In this document: positions 21,401-34,204 of the stretch, piece after piece
Layout: every line of letters begins with the position of its first letter
Position numbering within the stretch: position 1 is the stretch's first letter
Source: Vanessa cardui
Lineage: Eukaryota; Arthropoda; Insecta; Lepidoptera; Nymphalidae
Length of the DNA: 64,000 bases
Assembly: GCF_905220365.1 (NCBI RefSeq)
Contig: NC_061133.1
Location: forward strand, 12,948,171 to 13,012,170
Direction of reading: 5' to 3'
Made by a program: the position numbers and the translations under genes
The notes under the pieces: model-generated
The model's database searches: none
What the model saw: the letters and a program-made list of their open reading frames with translations, nothing else
Told to the model about the DNA's origin: nothing

Positions 21401-23880
21401 AATCTGTAAGTGTTTTTTCGCTTTTATATATATAAGATTTATCTTCATCATTTGCTTATTGTTGTATTTAAATTTTATAGAACTTTCTAGCAATTATATC
21501 TCTCGCAATACACTTAAACTGTAAACCGTATAATTTGTTATTTCTGAAAATTGTGAACACTCGAATGCTACTTTATTACTGATTTCTCTTCGCGACCATT
21601 AATATTGTTTTAAGAGCTTAATCACAATTCGTTGAGTTTTATTATTCATTAAATTTATAGTTCGTATTTTGAAGTAGCTTTTTTATTTATTTTATGTTCT
21701 GATTCACTTCAGGAATCATGAGTTTTCGATGCGGATGTACTTTTAGATTATTCGATTCAGTTCAAAAGTGTTAGTAGAGAATATTGAATTTTGGTAAAAC
21801 ATTAAACTGTAATTATTTCTAACGATTTAAAAAAAAAGTTTTACGAATCATTGCGAATTCTATTAACATTGGAATAAATCTAAATCTAATTATGGACACA
21901 GATTATTCTGATCTAATTAAAGTAGTTGATTAGCTGAAAGCGGTCTTCCGTTACACGTTACAAAAATACTAGTTTTTTTTTCCGTAATTAGATTGATTAT
22001 ATTCAAAAATCTGTATAATATACTGGTATTCAGGTAGTCCGGATTATCGCAATACCATCTCTTAAGCATCTAGCATCTATAGCCATATAAGATGGAGGTC
22101 CGCGGAAGTAGCGAGGTGAAGTTTTTATCCTCTCAATATGGAGTTCCTGCAACGTCTAATTGATAAAAAATATTATAAACGCTCGTGTAATATTAAGCGC
22201 AAGCATCCGAGATCAAAGTGTTTAACTCCGATGTGACATTGTATATGCGTGTGCGCAGCGCGTCGACTGTTAATCCTCACGGGGGCGGGCTTATGTCATA
22301 TATCCGATGAACCTGCAAATAACGGTTTTATAAACGAAACCAAGTTCATTTTATACTAAATTACCGTTAAATCACAATTCACATCTATACAGGTTGTACA
22401 ATGCACCACAATAAGGATAATTTGGTTGGTATTCAAATATATCATCTAATAACATCACTTAGCATATCGTGATTTTTTCTTACCGAATCGAATTCACTTG
22501 ATCCATCAAATGGCGTACCTAAATTGAATTGTGTAAATCATTACGCATTCAGTATTGTGTAAACTTGGGGCCCGATTGTTATCGCTTTTAAACCGTAAAC
22601 CGCTAATCGTCGTTTCGTGGTCGCTAAAAATTAAAAGATGTCATGTTTTCAAACATTACTGCTATTTTACGACTTTGTTGATTCTGTACAATATTATAAA
22701 AATATTGACATATTTTATTATTATTAAAGTGTGTGTATTATAATGAAAACAAATTGTATTGTCTTGAAAAGCACCTAAAATCGTAGTTCTTGCGCTTCAA
22801 CTCTTCTTGGTCGTATTATATTTTTCGTTCCATTGGACGATGAGACTGATCACTGTTTTGTACACACACATATATGCATTATAATATGTAACCCTACTTG
22901 GCTAGTATCTTTTGAGAATAGCCGCGGTGGCCGAAATTGTCAAATTGATAGTAATCTATATCGAAACAATAAAAATTTACAATGTATTAAAATAGGATAT
23001 TGTATTTATGCTACCCATACTATTTATATTTACCCATAAAACATGTTATAGTTGGCGTAAAGCGATTAAAATATCACATCGATCTTAATAAAAGTACAGC
23101 CACACTGAGGCCTAAATTATTTCCTCCTTCACAGTAATGGATGACGTTTTTACAACTTTAGCAATCGCGGAAGAGGCGTGTTAACACTTATCACTTCCTT
23201 TTACAGCTTTAAACGTACCGCACTCCGCGGGCAAAGTTGAAAACTTGTCAATATAATCTGTCAAAATGACATTTAATTTCCCGCCAACGCAATTTCTAAG
23301 TGGGTTCTTTATAGTCCACAGTTTACTTACTAAGGTTTTTTTTAAACATGATTATTTCTGTCTCGAAACTGGATGTTGACGTGTTTAATTTATTGGCTAA
23401 TATAAACGGTCATTAAATGCTTAGAGTGGGTCAATATGCCATGTTTGGCTGCTTGTACAGTTGTGTAATGTATAGGCATTAAACAGAAATGGAGATGTTT
23501 TTGCAGCATAGTCGTTCCAAAGATAACCATTGATTTTATTAGTAAAATGCCTCACGAAATCGACTAAATGGCTATTTATTGAAGCATTGACGGAACTTTG
23601 TTGAAGCGATTGTCTCGAATATGGTCCATTTCCTTTAGTCAATTGCTTTTAATGATTAGTTGTATCGTCTGTCGAAAGCATTGCGATGAAACATATAGTA
23701 GAATGTCAAGAATTTCCTTAAAATAAGTACAGTTTTATTTTTAATGATTGAATTTTATAAAAAAATAAAATCGATATAAATTTCACTTGCCATAAATTCT
23801 TAGCTTAAAGTGGATCCAGAATTGGTAATCTGTACTTAATATCGTAACATGAGTGAATGTATTTTGTGAAGTCGTATATC
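21400..23880 (+). other. Intron stretch, mostly featureless, with GC-richer patches
   Basis: Mostly AT-rich. Patches at 22075-22310 (including a TCF-like gagatcaaagtg and gtgtgcgcagcgcgtcg) and 23150-23300 (aatcgcggaagaggcgtg, gcactccgcgggcaaag) could be regulatory. Open frames of 62-73 codons here show no domains. Confidence 0.35.
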
Positions 23881-23884
23881 TTTC

Positions 23885-24130
23885 AAACGGGCCTCGGACC
23901 CGCCGCGAAACGCCTAAAAAGGCCGACCGGGAAATTACCACATCGTAAATAATTCATACATATTACTCAATCATGTCTGCAACGGTGTATGTTTCAGTGG
24001 AAATTATTTTTTTACTTACGTACCGTTTGTGGTCAACGCGTTTTTGTTCGTTCATTGTTCATACCGTTCCAAATTTCAATCGTACGCGCGGTATAAAGTT
24101 TCTGTAACATTGACAGTTGACGACAAACCC
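23885..24130. promoter_or_regulatory. Candidate regulatory island D
   Basis: A GC-rich segment (ctcggacccgccgcgaaacg, aggccgaccggg) is followed at 24020 by 'gtttgtggtcaacgcg', a Runt-type TGTGGT site, and by 'cgtacgcgcggtataaag'. There is no coding frame. This is inference from composition. Confidence 0.25.
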
Positions 24131-25730
24131 TTAAAAAGCTCGAAATTTAAAATATGGTAATACCCATACATTATACATTAAGTATAAAATAACAATTTCA
24201 CAAACCGCAAATTAAATAGAAACAGGAAATCGAAATATAATGAAGATCATTTTGATAATAAATTGACTCTACTTGAATTAATTGTTTTATAATATGCCAG
24301 TTATAACTTTAATTTAAGGTCATACGTAAGGACTTCTGATTTTGACCCGTGCCATTTTAAAATTATAAATAATATTTCGTTTACGATAAAATCGTTCTCT
24401 GCACGTTCTTACACAGTTTGGAATTCCAATTTTAAAATTTGTAACGGCATTTTACAGCGTCACAGTGACCTAACGAATAAGAGAAGAGCGACCGGTCACG
24501 GACTACGGAGTTACAGGTGCGCCTACATTCACTTTCAATGTCGCTACGATATTTTTTGTTTTTTTTTTTATTATTATTTTATTAATCAATTCTATAAAAA
24601 TATATTTAGAATAATATTCTTCTAAACGTTCGTATTACATTCAGCAAATGAATAAATTATAATAATATATTATGGAAGAAACAGTTTTGTCGCACCAGTC
24701 AATACGAGTTTTTTATTTAAATGTTTCTTTATTTAAATATCATAGAGTTCGTGCAACCAATGAGACGCATTATAAAAATGGCGGTCACGGCCTCGCTTTG
24801 ATTAACGGACCTAATTGTTTAATCAACAAATGCAGTTTGTTAAGACTTAAGATTTGTGTTTAATACACATCACTGTTGTATATAACTAGGATAAAAAAAA
24901 AACGGTTAAGACCCGACAAAAACATCCACACACATAAATATACAAGGATATACATATTGAAAACTATAGGCATGACATTTAATTTTAAATAATACATTTT
25001 GAAAAAGGAATGAAGATGTAAATTCTCCTTTTAATTCCGATGATAAAACCAGTCATTTACATTTATTTATAAATATACTATTTTATTTTTTAAGCGCAAC
25101 ACAATAATAAGAAACGTTTATTCATAAATATGGAAATGAAAAAAAAAAACATTTTTAAGTTTTTTTTAAACGATATTTAGTTAAGTGTTGCAACTACATT
25201 GAATATTACAATATTTTTTTCTATTACAATGGCTTGAACGCAAATTTATATTTCTTACAAAGACAAATTCAAAATTTTAATTTGTCATGTTCAAAATTTA
25301 TCTCAAGCGTTTGGATGACTGGCCTTAAATTTAGTTGCAAAATTTTACCATACTGACAAGTGAACTTAAATAAAAATTTAATGAAGTAAGATTGATTTGT
25401 GCCATTATCTTTTTCAAATATCTTGTTCAATCACTATAAAACTTAAAACATAACCTTATTTCGTTCAACATCAGCCATTTATGTTTGTATCCTTGTCAAT
25501 AAACGGTAGCTCATTTGAAACTATAACAGTTACGTACAAGATCTCGATGGTCCGGGTTGTAAAATTTTATCTCTCGGTTTATGCTCCCAAGTATTTTACA
25601 TTAGAATTTATATTAATCTAAAGGAGTTTGTTGTCGCTTTAAAAATGGAAAGATGCTTGGTGTTTTTATGTATCTGTGCTAATAATACAGACTATTAATC
25701 TATTTATATAAAACAGAAATACCACTCACT
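24130..25730 (+). other. Intron stretch without recognised features
   Basis: AT-rich, with one richer patch at 24475-24550 (agagcgaccggtcacggac) and A/T runs at 24550-24575, 24890-24902 and 25139-25150. Confidence 0.45.
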
Positions 25731-25905
25731 GATCAGTTACGAAATTTCAAAAACTATCTTCAAACTTGAAATTTGACAAGTAGATTCCTTATAAGGTATC
25801 TGCTAAGATGAATTTTACTAAACTCTACCCCTAATAGGTTAAATCGGGAGATGGAAGTTTGGTTTTTATAAATTTCGCATTAGTACGACGCAGATTCAGC
25901 TACTA
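25731..25905 (-). repeat. Dispersed repeat fragment, reversed copy of the 21219 family
   Basis: 'acgaaatttcaaaaactatcttcaaacttgaaatttgacaag...ccttataaggtatctgctaaga...acccctaataggttaaatcggg...cgacgcagattcagctactag' corresponds in reverse to the family at 21219-21400. Confidence 0.6.
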
Positions 25906-26460
25906 GAATATGTTACGCTAATGTTACTCAAAATTGACTGCGACGATGGCAAGTTACCGGTTTGTCTAACAAGGATTGCTCGAACTGAAATTTCTCTCTG
26001 CTGTACAATGGCCCTTCTTTTCTTTTTAAAGGGTTTGGAACCCTTTACCCCTCCTTTACCATATCTCCTCGCTACTCCAATGCTAGTAGGTTGATGTTCG
26101 TGCACTAGATATTCATCAATGCTTATCACAACAGATTCCATTTTGCGCTTTGTTGTAGACCATGTGCCTTTTTTTTCATACTGAGAGGTCAACCGTCTAA
26201 TGGATCACATTATTTTCAGAGAATATCATTGCTCATGATAATTGGTACTGTATGAAATATGAATTGTTCCTGATATCACCAATTCGCCCCCAACTTTTGA
26301 AGCTAAGATTGACAATTTAAGTTGGTCGTCCCTTTGTTATTCACTGTTCAAGTAGGTAAATACCAATTATAGCTGTCTGGCGACTGGATATATGATGCCC
26401 ACCCAGAAGGAATCGTATTCCCATTGCAGTAGTTTATTACACTCATTAGGGTTCATATTA
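25906..26460 (+). other. Intron stretch with an unassigned 98-codon minus frame
   Basis: A minus-strand frame (26192-25896) reads SIGVARRYGKGGVKGSKPFK and KKRRAIVQQREISVRAILVR internally. It is basic and not obviously low-complexity, but I recognise no family, start context or splice sites. It could be a decayed transposon ORF. The remainder shows nothing. Confidence 0.25.
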
Positions 26461-26467
26461 TCTTTAT

Positions 26468-26645
26468 ACTAGTAGCGGCTTCGCTCGCGTTTTAGGACAC
26501 CCTAATGTATATAATGCTTGTCATGTATCAGGCAGAAAAAGTAGCCTTTCTTGAAGTTCAAGTTTGTCTCATTACAAAAAATTCAGTTCAGCGGTCGTGA
26601 CAGAGCGACAGACAGACAGTCATTTTTACATTAATATAGATTATT
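26468..26645 (+). repeat. Dispersed 'cggcttcgctcgcg' repeat, copy 1
   Basis: It starts 'agtagcggcttcgctcgcgttttagg', passes 'agtagcctttcttgaagttcaagtttg' and 'cagttcagcggtcgtgacagagcgacagacagac', and ends 'acattaatatagatt'. The same block order is seen at 45155, 46665, 53148 and 58825 (plus) and at 34505, 38000 and 52205 (minus). This is one of the commonest lepidopteran interspersed repeats. Its class is uncertain. Confidence 0.7.
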
Positions 26646-26649
26646 ATTT

Positions 26650-28345
26650 TAAAATTATAGATTTTTTGTTCAAATGAGATCGCTAATAAAATTATCGTTT
26701 CCGAGCTAATTCTTCTTTTAAATGTATGCGATGGGTAGTTTCTCCTTGTAATTGCAAATTGAATTCTTCGCCACATCCTGCGCTATCGAGATATCCAAGA
26801 TGCGGTCTTGTTAGCCATTACAGGTTGGCTTTAATCTCGAACCACGTTATCTTGCATAATCGATGACGCTTTACAACTTGTTTCAACGCATCTTCCCGCA
26901 CACGTGACAAGAAATACAAGTGATTTTGTATATGTTATGTGTCTTCCGCGTTTAGAAAGCTGTTTCCGTCCCCAATATAGCCCATATAGGTTACATATCT
27001 TTAGTCTCGTTAACTGCCTCGCTTTGTTTATTCGCATTTGTGTTTCTTACATATAAATTATGCTTGTCACGTAAAATCGTAAAAGCTAAAAATAAACTCT
27101 TCGTACATGCTTATAGATAGGGTTCTCAATTCTATGAAGGAATATTTTACGTTCGAAATGTATCGTGTACGTTCTAGATACCTACCTAGTGACGTATTAA
27201 TGATTTGCGATTAATTTTACACTGACGTTTTGATGTTTGAATTGTTAGTATATTAATCGGCAGCCTCATTAAACTCAAGCTCGGTGAGAGCGTATTGGCG
27301 TCGTATTTATCATTTCGTTTCAGGCTCGAGGCATTGGCTGATGTCTTTATCTCTCTCTAAACATGGCAATCACATTCATGCAATACGAGTTCATTTATTT
27401 CGACATACATTACGTCCATGCGGCGTCTATAACCATTGACACGGCTGTATCTTGAGCATCTTATCTATTAATGCAATCGATTGTACGATATTATATAAAG
27501 TTTACAAAATATCATCGTAAATATAATGCATGTGTATATTCAATTATATCGTTTGATTTCACTGGTGGTTTAGAAATATATTCTGATGTTTATCATGAAT
27601 ATTTTATTTGTATTCTAAATTCAAATATCAACTTTTTTAATGTGTTTATTTTTTAAAATTAAAATCGATGACATTATAGTCTACATGGTTTTATTTTTAA
27701 TTTTATCTCTGGAGATTGCAGTGTGTGTATAATTTTTCTGTTAAGTTTCGATATTTTTGTGATGAAATCAAAAATTATCTTTTTTTATTAAATTGATAAA
27801 TTGCTTATATTATGTCATTTTTTATATTTTATTTTTATAAATTATATTTAAAATATATAAAGATTATTTTTCATTCTATCTGTCACTGTTAGACATGTAC
27901 TACGTAAATTGCTCAATTTCCATATCATTGCTTAATATTTTGACCTGTATAATAAATGTTATTTATGTTTATACTAAAGTTTTTTATTCTAAATAGTAGA
28001 AATTGTTAATAACACAAAAATAATTGCTGATTCACATTTACTATTAAGAATAAGCGAAAAATATATTAAACCTATTAAAAAAGAAACTAGATTACGAATG
28101 TATTTACGAGTTATATACAGAGTGTTGATTAAGAAAGAATTAATATTATAGCAAGCGATTAAAAACACTCCTAAGAACATGAATAAATAAAAAAAAACAT
28201 TTTAACACAGATAATCTATAAAAGGCTCTGAATAAGTTTACGCAACAAACTTGCGTATCGAACGCAATAAAGTTTAATAAAAGTATGCAGATTAACTTTT
28301 AGTTCTTCGGTAGAATCGAGAGGATTAAATTTGACCCACGCATTA
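26650..28345 (+). other. Intron stretch; possible regulatory patch at 27230-27460
   Basis: AT-rich apart from 27230-27460 ('cggcagcctcattaaactcaagctcgg', 'ccatgcggcgtctataacc'). At 27311-27324 'tcatttcgtttcag' looks like an acceptor but is followed by gctcgag without a matching exon frame or donor. Nothing else is recognised. Confidence 0.35.
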
Positions 28346-28356
28346 CATACTGGTCA

Positions 28357-28423
28357 ATTCTACTGACTATTTGACAATCATATTGTAAGCGTAAGGGTGG
28401 TGATTCTACTAACTATTTGACAA
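28357..28423 (+). repeat. Short direct repeat, 21 bp, 46-bp period
   Basis: 'attctactgactatttgac' at 28357 and 'attctactaactatttgac' at 28403 are near-identical, each followed by 'aa'. They have one mismatch in 21 and are 46 bp apart. Confidence 0.8.
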
Positions 28424-28497
28424 GCGTAACGTAATCTTTGCTCTTGAATTTTTCTCCTATTCTAGTAACGATTCAATTGGTTTGGGTCACCGATATA

Positions 28498-28762
28498 CAA
28501 CAACAACAGCCTGTAATTTCCCACTGCTGGGCTAAAGGCCTCCTCTCACTTTGAGGAGAAGGTTTGGAACATACTCCACCACGCTGTTCCAATGCGAGTT
28601 TAAAATAAATTTGGCACATGCAGGTTTCCTCACGATGTTTTCCTTCACCGCTGACACGAGATGAATTATAAAGACAAATTAAGCACATGAATCAGCGGTG
28701 CTTGCCTGGGTTTGAACCCAGGTTAAGATGCACGCGTTCTAACCACTGGGCCATCTCGACTC
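28498..28762 (-). repeat. Metulj-type SINE, well preserved
   Basis: On the minus strand the element begins 'gagtcgagatggcccagtgg', contains A- and B-box-like tRNA blocks ('gttagaacgcgtgcatctta', 'gggttcaaacccaggcaag'), and continues 'cggtgaaggaaaacatcgtg' and 'gaaacctgcatgtgcc'. It ends 'ttagcccagcagtgggaaat', 'tacaggctgttgttgttg'. The 3' (tgttg)-type tail and the tRNA head define a tRNA-derived SINE common in nymphalids. An open frame across it is incidental. Confidence 0.85.
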
Positions 28763-28769
28763 ACACACC

Positions 28770-29370
28770 GATATAAGTTGTAGTCTATTCCAATGGAACA
28801 AGGAGAAAAGATTAACAAACTTTAAATTTACGTATTTCATTTGCTTGAAGCGAATCTATTATATCTTTATTTATAATTTAAAACTATTGCATTTAAACAG
28901 TTATTTTCACTTTAATCTTACTTCTAAAATTCTTATAACAGTTTCATCGACGTTCAAAATGCCATATTTTCGCAACTCACTCACTCATAAGCTCTCGAAC
29001 ATTGATCGCGTCAATCTGCTGTCAAATTTTGTTTATTTGGCTTATTTTCTGTTACGGTTGAAAGAGAGCAAAGTTGAATTTCCCTTTTCAAACGATTACA
29101 TGTATGCTATTGTAAGTATCGTATAAGAATCTTAACACCACGCTAGGAACCATGGAAAATGATGTTTACTAACTGGACTTAAACGTCATTTCCCAAAATA
29201 TAATATTGGCGTTTTAGCTCTTATTCTTTTCAACTGACGTTATCATTTATTATACATAACTTGTCAGCTGTTGAGTACTTATGTAATTTTATGTACTGCG
29301 GATGCGATGTATGCTATATTTTAGTTAAAAGCAGTTAAGACGTGGAACATAACAGTAGTATGCGAAAGCG
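28770..29370 (+). other. Intron stretch without recognised features
   Basis: AT-rich. A 93-codon plus frame (28845-29126) is Phe/Leu/Asn-rich and has no domain or signals. Confidence 0.45.
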
Positions 29371-29375
29371 AACCC

Positions 29376-29480
29376 GTGGCGCCTACCGAAGAGACGGAAA
29401 GGGTTCCTGGTTTTTTTTTAGGTATTTCAGAAAACGCAGCGTATGAGGGAATATCCTGGCCACCGATGAGTCACATAAAG
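29376..29480 (+). repeat. Possible dispersed repeat with T-tract and AG|GTATTT
   Basis: 'gtggcgcctaccgaagagacgg', a 10-T tract and 'ggccaccgatgagtcacataaagacc' form an unusually GC-rich short block. It resembles fragments I associate with lepidopteran repeats, but I cannot name a family. The T-tract followed by AG|GTATTT superficially resembles a ratchet point. Confidence 0.25.
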
Positions 29481-29579
29481 ACCCCTTGGGATAAACGCAT
29501 AATTAGTTTTTCGAATTTGAAAACAAAAATCTTAAGACGTGAAAGCATTTCAAACAATATAACTTGTAGTTACGATTAA

Positions 29580-31280
29580 GCTAATATATTCATAAACCCA
29601 AAAATAAAATTTCAAACGAATCAGTTACAAAAAAAGTACAGTTTTTTATATTTAAATTCTTAGTCTCAAGCAGACCATATGCTCTTTTTTTAAATGAAAT
29701 ATGTTATGCTGAAAGCTAGTACACTGGTAAACATAAACAGGTATATACCGTTGCTGTTTAAGACTATTTGTATGTACCGTACCATTTGCAGTTTAATAGC
29801 TGGATTTTAGATATGTTTAATTCTTTAATAGCACGTACTGAGTCTGGTGGTATTATCATATCAGCTCTGGAGATCACTACGTCGGTAATTGAAGAACTAA
29901 TTGTCTTTATTAATGCTGATTATTCCATGTCAGTTGCATGTTCTTTATTTAATTTTATATCATGTTTAATCTGTGCGTTTATTTTTAAGACTATTATAGT
30001 TTTAAAAATAGAATAAATGTTAATTGAAATGTAATGTATTTATATATACATATATACGTCTACATGAAGGATATAATAAAATTACTGCGTTTGTTGTTTA
30101 AATAAGCATGCTTATTAAATAAGCTATCAATAATGACGGAACGGATTTTGATACGGTTTTCACCAATGGGTGAAGTGATTCATGAAATGGGTTTGAGTGA
30201 ACATGAAAATGATTGTTCCTGTGGAATAAAATCGTGATAATTGAGATTTTTAATAGCGTTGGTCGCGTAAACCAGTAGAGGTATATTGTGTATTACGGTA
30301 TAAACATTTTATGTAGACCCGAAGTCTACCCGTGCGAAGCAAGAATAAAATTAGCCACTATACAAATCCTGACCGCGTGGAATGGTAGCAACAAATTATT
30401 TTTAAGTGCTTTAAAAAACATTTATTTGTTACGATATAATAACATATACGATATATTATTCTTTGGGAGATAAATAAGCTTAGAGTTGGAATATGTTTAT
30501 ACTTAGGCAGAAAAAAAAGTAATTATAGAAAGTATTGCTGATTCCTGTCACTGGGTGACATTAGCGTAACATTTAATAGATCTTATAAAATTATAATTCA
30601 AAAGTACTTATCTATATAGAGTAAATCGTCAAAGTCAAAGTTCAAGAATTTCAAAAATATATGTAAAGTTGGCGTGAAAATCTAAAAGGTGCTGGGATTA
30701 AAAAAGGTGATTTATTGAGAGTCTTCTCAGATGTGGGGCGACTGACCTTAAGTTTAAGTTAATTTAATGTTTGCGTTTAATATAAACACCGTTTACTTAA
30801 GACCCTGCTGAGTGTTTACGATAAAGTTTATTATTCCCCATATGAATAATGTCTTTAAAATAAATTAAAAAATATAATTTATAGTTACAAGTAAAAATTC
30901 TTAAAAGTCTTTAGAGAAAGGGTTTGAAAAATGTAATATTGGCTTTTGGGTAGTTACAAAATCTCGCAACCAATTTAATTTATTAAGTAATTATAGTATG
31001 TAAGAAGTAGTAGTAGTAGTTTATGTCCGGTAAGCGCAGACACACATTTCTTATGATGATTCTACAGACATTAATAATAACATGAAGAGTTACTTTATAA
31101 AAGGAACCGTCGAACAATTTTAAACATTTTGTTTAAATATTATACTTATAATAAAAGAAAAATACCGTCTGAATTAGACGTAATTTAAATTGACGACTTC
31201 GTCTTAAAACAACGTCAGTTTGAATTAACAATATTAACTAATATCAAAGGTCCGGTATAATTCAGTGTTCCACAAATTCT
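29580..31280 (+). other. Intron stretch with minor repeat remnants
   Basis: AT-rich. 'ggaacggattttgatacggtttt' (30138) is a remnant of the repeat family seen complete at 55755. An (agt) run lies at 31004-31020. No exon is seen. Confidence 0.4.
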
Positions 31281-31284
31281 ATTT

Positions 31285-31560
31285 CCAAATAGCCATCAAT
31301 CTGCGCGCCCTCGCTGCACCTGCGCACGCGCATCGTTATTATTAGGCGTCGCGACGGCCGATGAACCCGCCGACCCGCTTACCGAAATAAATGCACGCAT
31401 GCCCAGACGCTGCGTTTTGTCAAATCGATCAGAATAGCAAAGCGCTGGCCGAAATGCCAAAGGCCATAGGTTGACTCATCGATTAATGTCGTGGATAATT
31501 TGTGGAATTCGCGCCGATCGATTTTGGAATCGATGTTCTCGTAATCGAGAGGTTTCACTA
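31285..31560. promoter_or_regulatory. Candidate regulatory island E with NRF1/E-box composite
   Basis: This is one of the most GC-rich islands in the intron. It contains CACCTGCGCACGCGCA (31317-31332), the reverse complement of TGCGCGTGCGCAGGTG, and 'cgtcgcgacggccgatgaac' with ccgccgacccgc. It also has several ATCGAT/GATCGATT blocks at 31424-31535. No open frame or repeat family is seen. Confidence 0.4.
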
Positions 31561-31593
31561 AAAGTTGTATTATTAAATTCTAATTTGTTATGT

Positions 31594-31655
31594 ATTCAAA
31601 AGGTACTAAGAGCTTAAGACTTGACAAAAGAAAGAATTTGAATACTGACGGAGGT
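31594..31655 (+). repeat. 62-bp paired element, copy 1
   Basis: Begins 'attcaaaaggtactaagag' and ends 'actgacggaggt'. It aligns without gaps to 46304-46365 with 54 of 62 matches by eye. Neither copy sits in a repeat family that I recognise. Confidence 0.8.
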
Positions 31656-31659
31656 ATTA

Positions 31660-33175
31660 AATTCCTTATTTGAAACTAAAAAATTTTTCGGGTTCTGTGG
31701 AATTTGATTTTAGAATCCCATGACATTTTTTTTCATTGTATCGTTTAAATTTATATTGTTTACATGACTATGAAGGTTTTAATGTACATCGTAAGCGTAT
31801 TCCTTAGATTGAATGTTTTATCGTTCCGTATAGTTGAAAGGCTACAGCGAAGAATAGATTTTCGAAAAAAGTTCTCCTATATTTACAATAAAAATTAGTT
31901 ATATATACAACGATGGCAACACGTTACAATATTTATATTTTTACGGTCAGACTATATTCAACAAACTTGATAGAGTATTAAAAACAAAGCCAAATGTATA
32001 TTTCGGTTTCAGTATTATAATTGATGTAAAAATATGTTGCGATGGTTTTTGATAAAATTTTAAAATAAATATAATGTTATTCTTTTGTTACTCACTCATT
32101 AAACAGGAACTACTTCGTTTAGATTATGTTTTAATAATCTCGCATTGCATCAAATTTTATCGTATGATATTCGTATGTATTTTCGTTAAAATGATATGCA
32201 TTTACATTGTTGTGCTATTTCACCTTGACATCGATAATTAATTTAAAAATAAATGCATAATCATTTGGTATTAATACCCATTTATGTAACAATAAAATTA
32301 CAAATTATAACAAAACTTTTTACACTACATATTAACAGTATAATATTAATAGCTTAAAGTAAGTACATCCAGCACTAAAAGAAAATAAATGTAATCGTGT
32401 ACTGCAAGTAATTGTATTCATTGTAGCTATCGATATAAGTATCAAAATACAATGAACATCCGTCCAGACGACATAAAGCACACAGGACATTTTATTACAA
32501 ATTGTACGTATTGGAGTTCCAGACGATTAAACGAGATTTATTCAGACTAGACAGTGAAATCAGACGGATTCTCTTAACGCTTTATTACTGTTCTAGGTAC
32601 TGCTGGTGAAAAACGTTATTGCATTTAAAACCTTATTTGTATGTCATTAAGGTTCAAAAGGGCGTTGACCGTCTACGTCTGAATGTACATTACAAGTAGT
32701 AGTACTTTAGTCGCGATCGATACTGAAACTTGGCAGACTGTAACAGTTTATCGGTGTGCAAATTAAATTGTGTCTGTGTGGGTAGTTTTAATCTTGTTAA
32801 TGCAACGAAGGTTCGAGGGTTAAATATGTACAATGAAAACATACATGTAATATACCACTTCGTAATCAACATTTCTATTGAATTGGAAATGTTATACAGA
32901 ATTTTAAATACACATCATAATATTTAATTTAATTTGCATAGCTAAGCTATTGTTAGATTTATTTAACATTGACTACTGATTCGATTTTGAAAATTCGATG
33001 AATGAGTTGATTTTTTTTGCATACGATTATGATCTCTTTGAAATTAAGTTTCGGGTACAATTTAATTTAAACATGATATTCTTTTACATCCTTTCTTTAC
33101 TAAATGGATGCATGTCTCTATAGCACTTATGATATTTTAATATGGTATAAATGAATAAAATTACGAAGTATACAA
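31660..33175 (+). other. Intron stretch; SMAD-like CAGAC cluster at 32460-32690
   Basis: Mostly AT-rich. Between 32460 and 32690, 'ccagacgac', 'ccagacgatt', 'tcagactagacag', 'tcagacgg', 'cgtctacgtctg' give a local concentration of CAGAC/GTCTG. This could be a SMAD-responsive element or chance. No repeats recognised. Confidence 0.3.
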
Positions 33176-34195
33176 ATGAAATGACAGTAGATATTTCATA
33201 AGCATCTCGTCTGTCCAAGTCTCTTTAAATTCAAATGGTTTACGGTATGTTCCTACGGTCATTCTAGGTACGAGCGAGTCTAGTCGTTTCGCGGAACCAC
33301 ATCAAGTTCGCCATACCATATGGTACTATTAAGTACGCGATGTTTCATAATTTTTCCGTAACCACATTTCCAGTGATCTCAACTTATGTGACGTGTTCAA
33401 AGATAGCTTGTGTCCATTGCACCAGCTATGATAATTGTCACGGACCGTTTAAGAGTATTTTAACACGATACATATAAAAAAGTTACTTGAGACGGAAATT
33501 ATTTATTTAAACGTAGCGTGGAAACATTGCTTACAAATTTAACCCTAAAACTATACAAATAAAAAATAGCCTATTAGTAAAATAGTAATCAACTACTCAA
33601 TAATCAAGTTGCATAAATTTAAACTGCAATCAACATAAATCAGTCTTGCCTAACTAAAAAGTGCTAAATTAAAGTTGCGGTACACACATTATAATAGGTA
33701 TATGCAAATGTCTTAATCCTTATTTTCAAACCTGTTCGTTTGTTACTACATATCATATTATTCATTTTCCATTGCATGAATGCACTTGATGAACAATTAT
33801 TTACAAATAATCGAACGCGGCATCGTTTGAAATTTCAAAAATAGATTACGATATTGTCTATTCCAAGATCTATTAAAAAAAAAGTTATAATTAATAACAC
33901 TTTTCTTTTCCATATCGTATGCGTTGCGGATTGTAATAATGGACATATCACATTCTTGATTTTTTAGTACCGGACGCTGTCTGCACTTGCGGTCTAGACC
34001 AGACTTTGAGTAATATCTGTGATACGTCAGTCTATACAAGTCTGTATCTAATCAGTATTTTATTTAGTAGGTAATATACACTGCAAGAAAATGAACCGAT
34101 TCTAATGGAATACATATTGTTATTAATTTGATTCGTTTATTGTTACTGTAGCGTATTGTCTTGTCTAAGATAAACGCCGTTATGAAACGAAGAAG
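33175..34195 (+). other. Intron stretch without recognised features
   Basis: AT-rich, with a moderately GC-rich patch at 33225-33345 ('ggtacgagcgagtctagtcg'). An 80-codon minus frame (33797-34039) has no domain. Confidence 0.45.
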
Positions 34196-34204
34196 GCTTC
34201 GATT

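Noticed and set aside
27300..27345. Acceptor-like tcgtttcag at 27324 as an osp exon
   Set aside because: The following sequence has no frame resembling outspread and no nearby donor.
28473..28688. 71-codon minus-strand ORF
   Set aside because: It lies entirely inside a tRNA-derived SINE, which is non-coding.
28690..28762. tRNA-like sequence with a B-box, considered as a tRNA gene
   Set aside because: It is fused to the SINE body and tail, occurs in several copies here, and lacks a complete cloverleaf; it is the SINE head.
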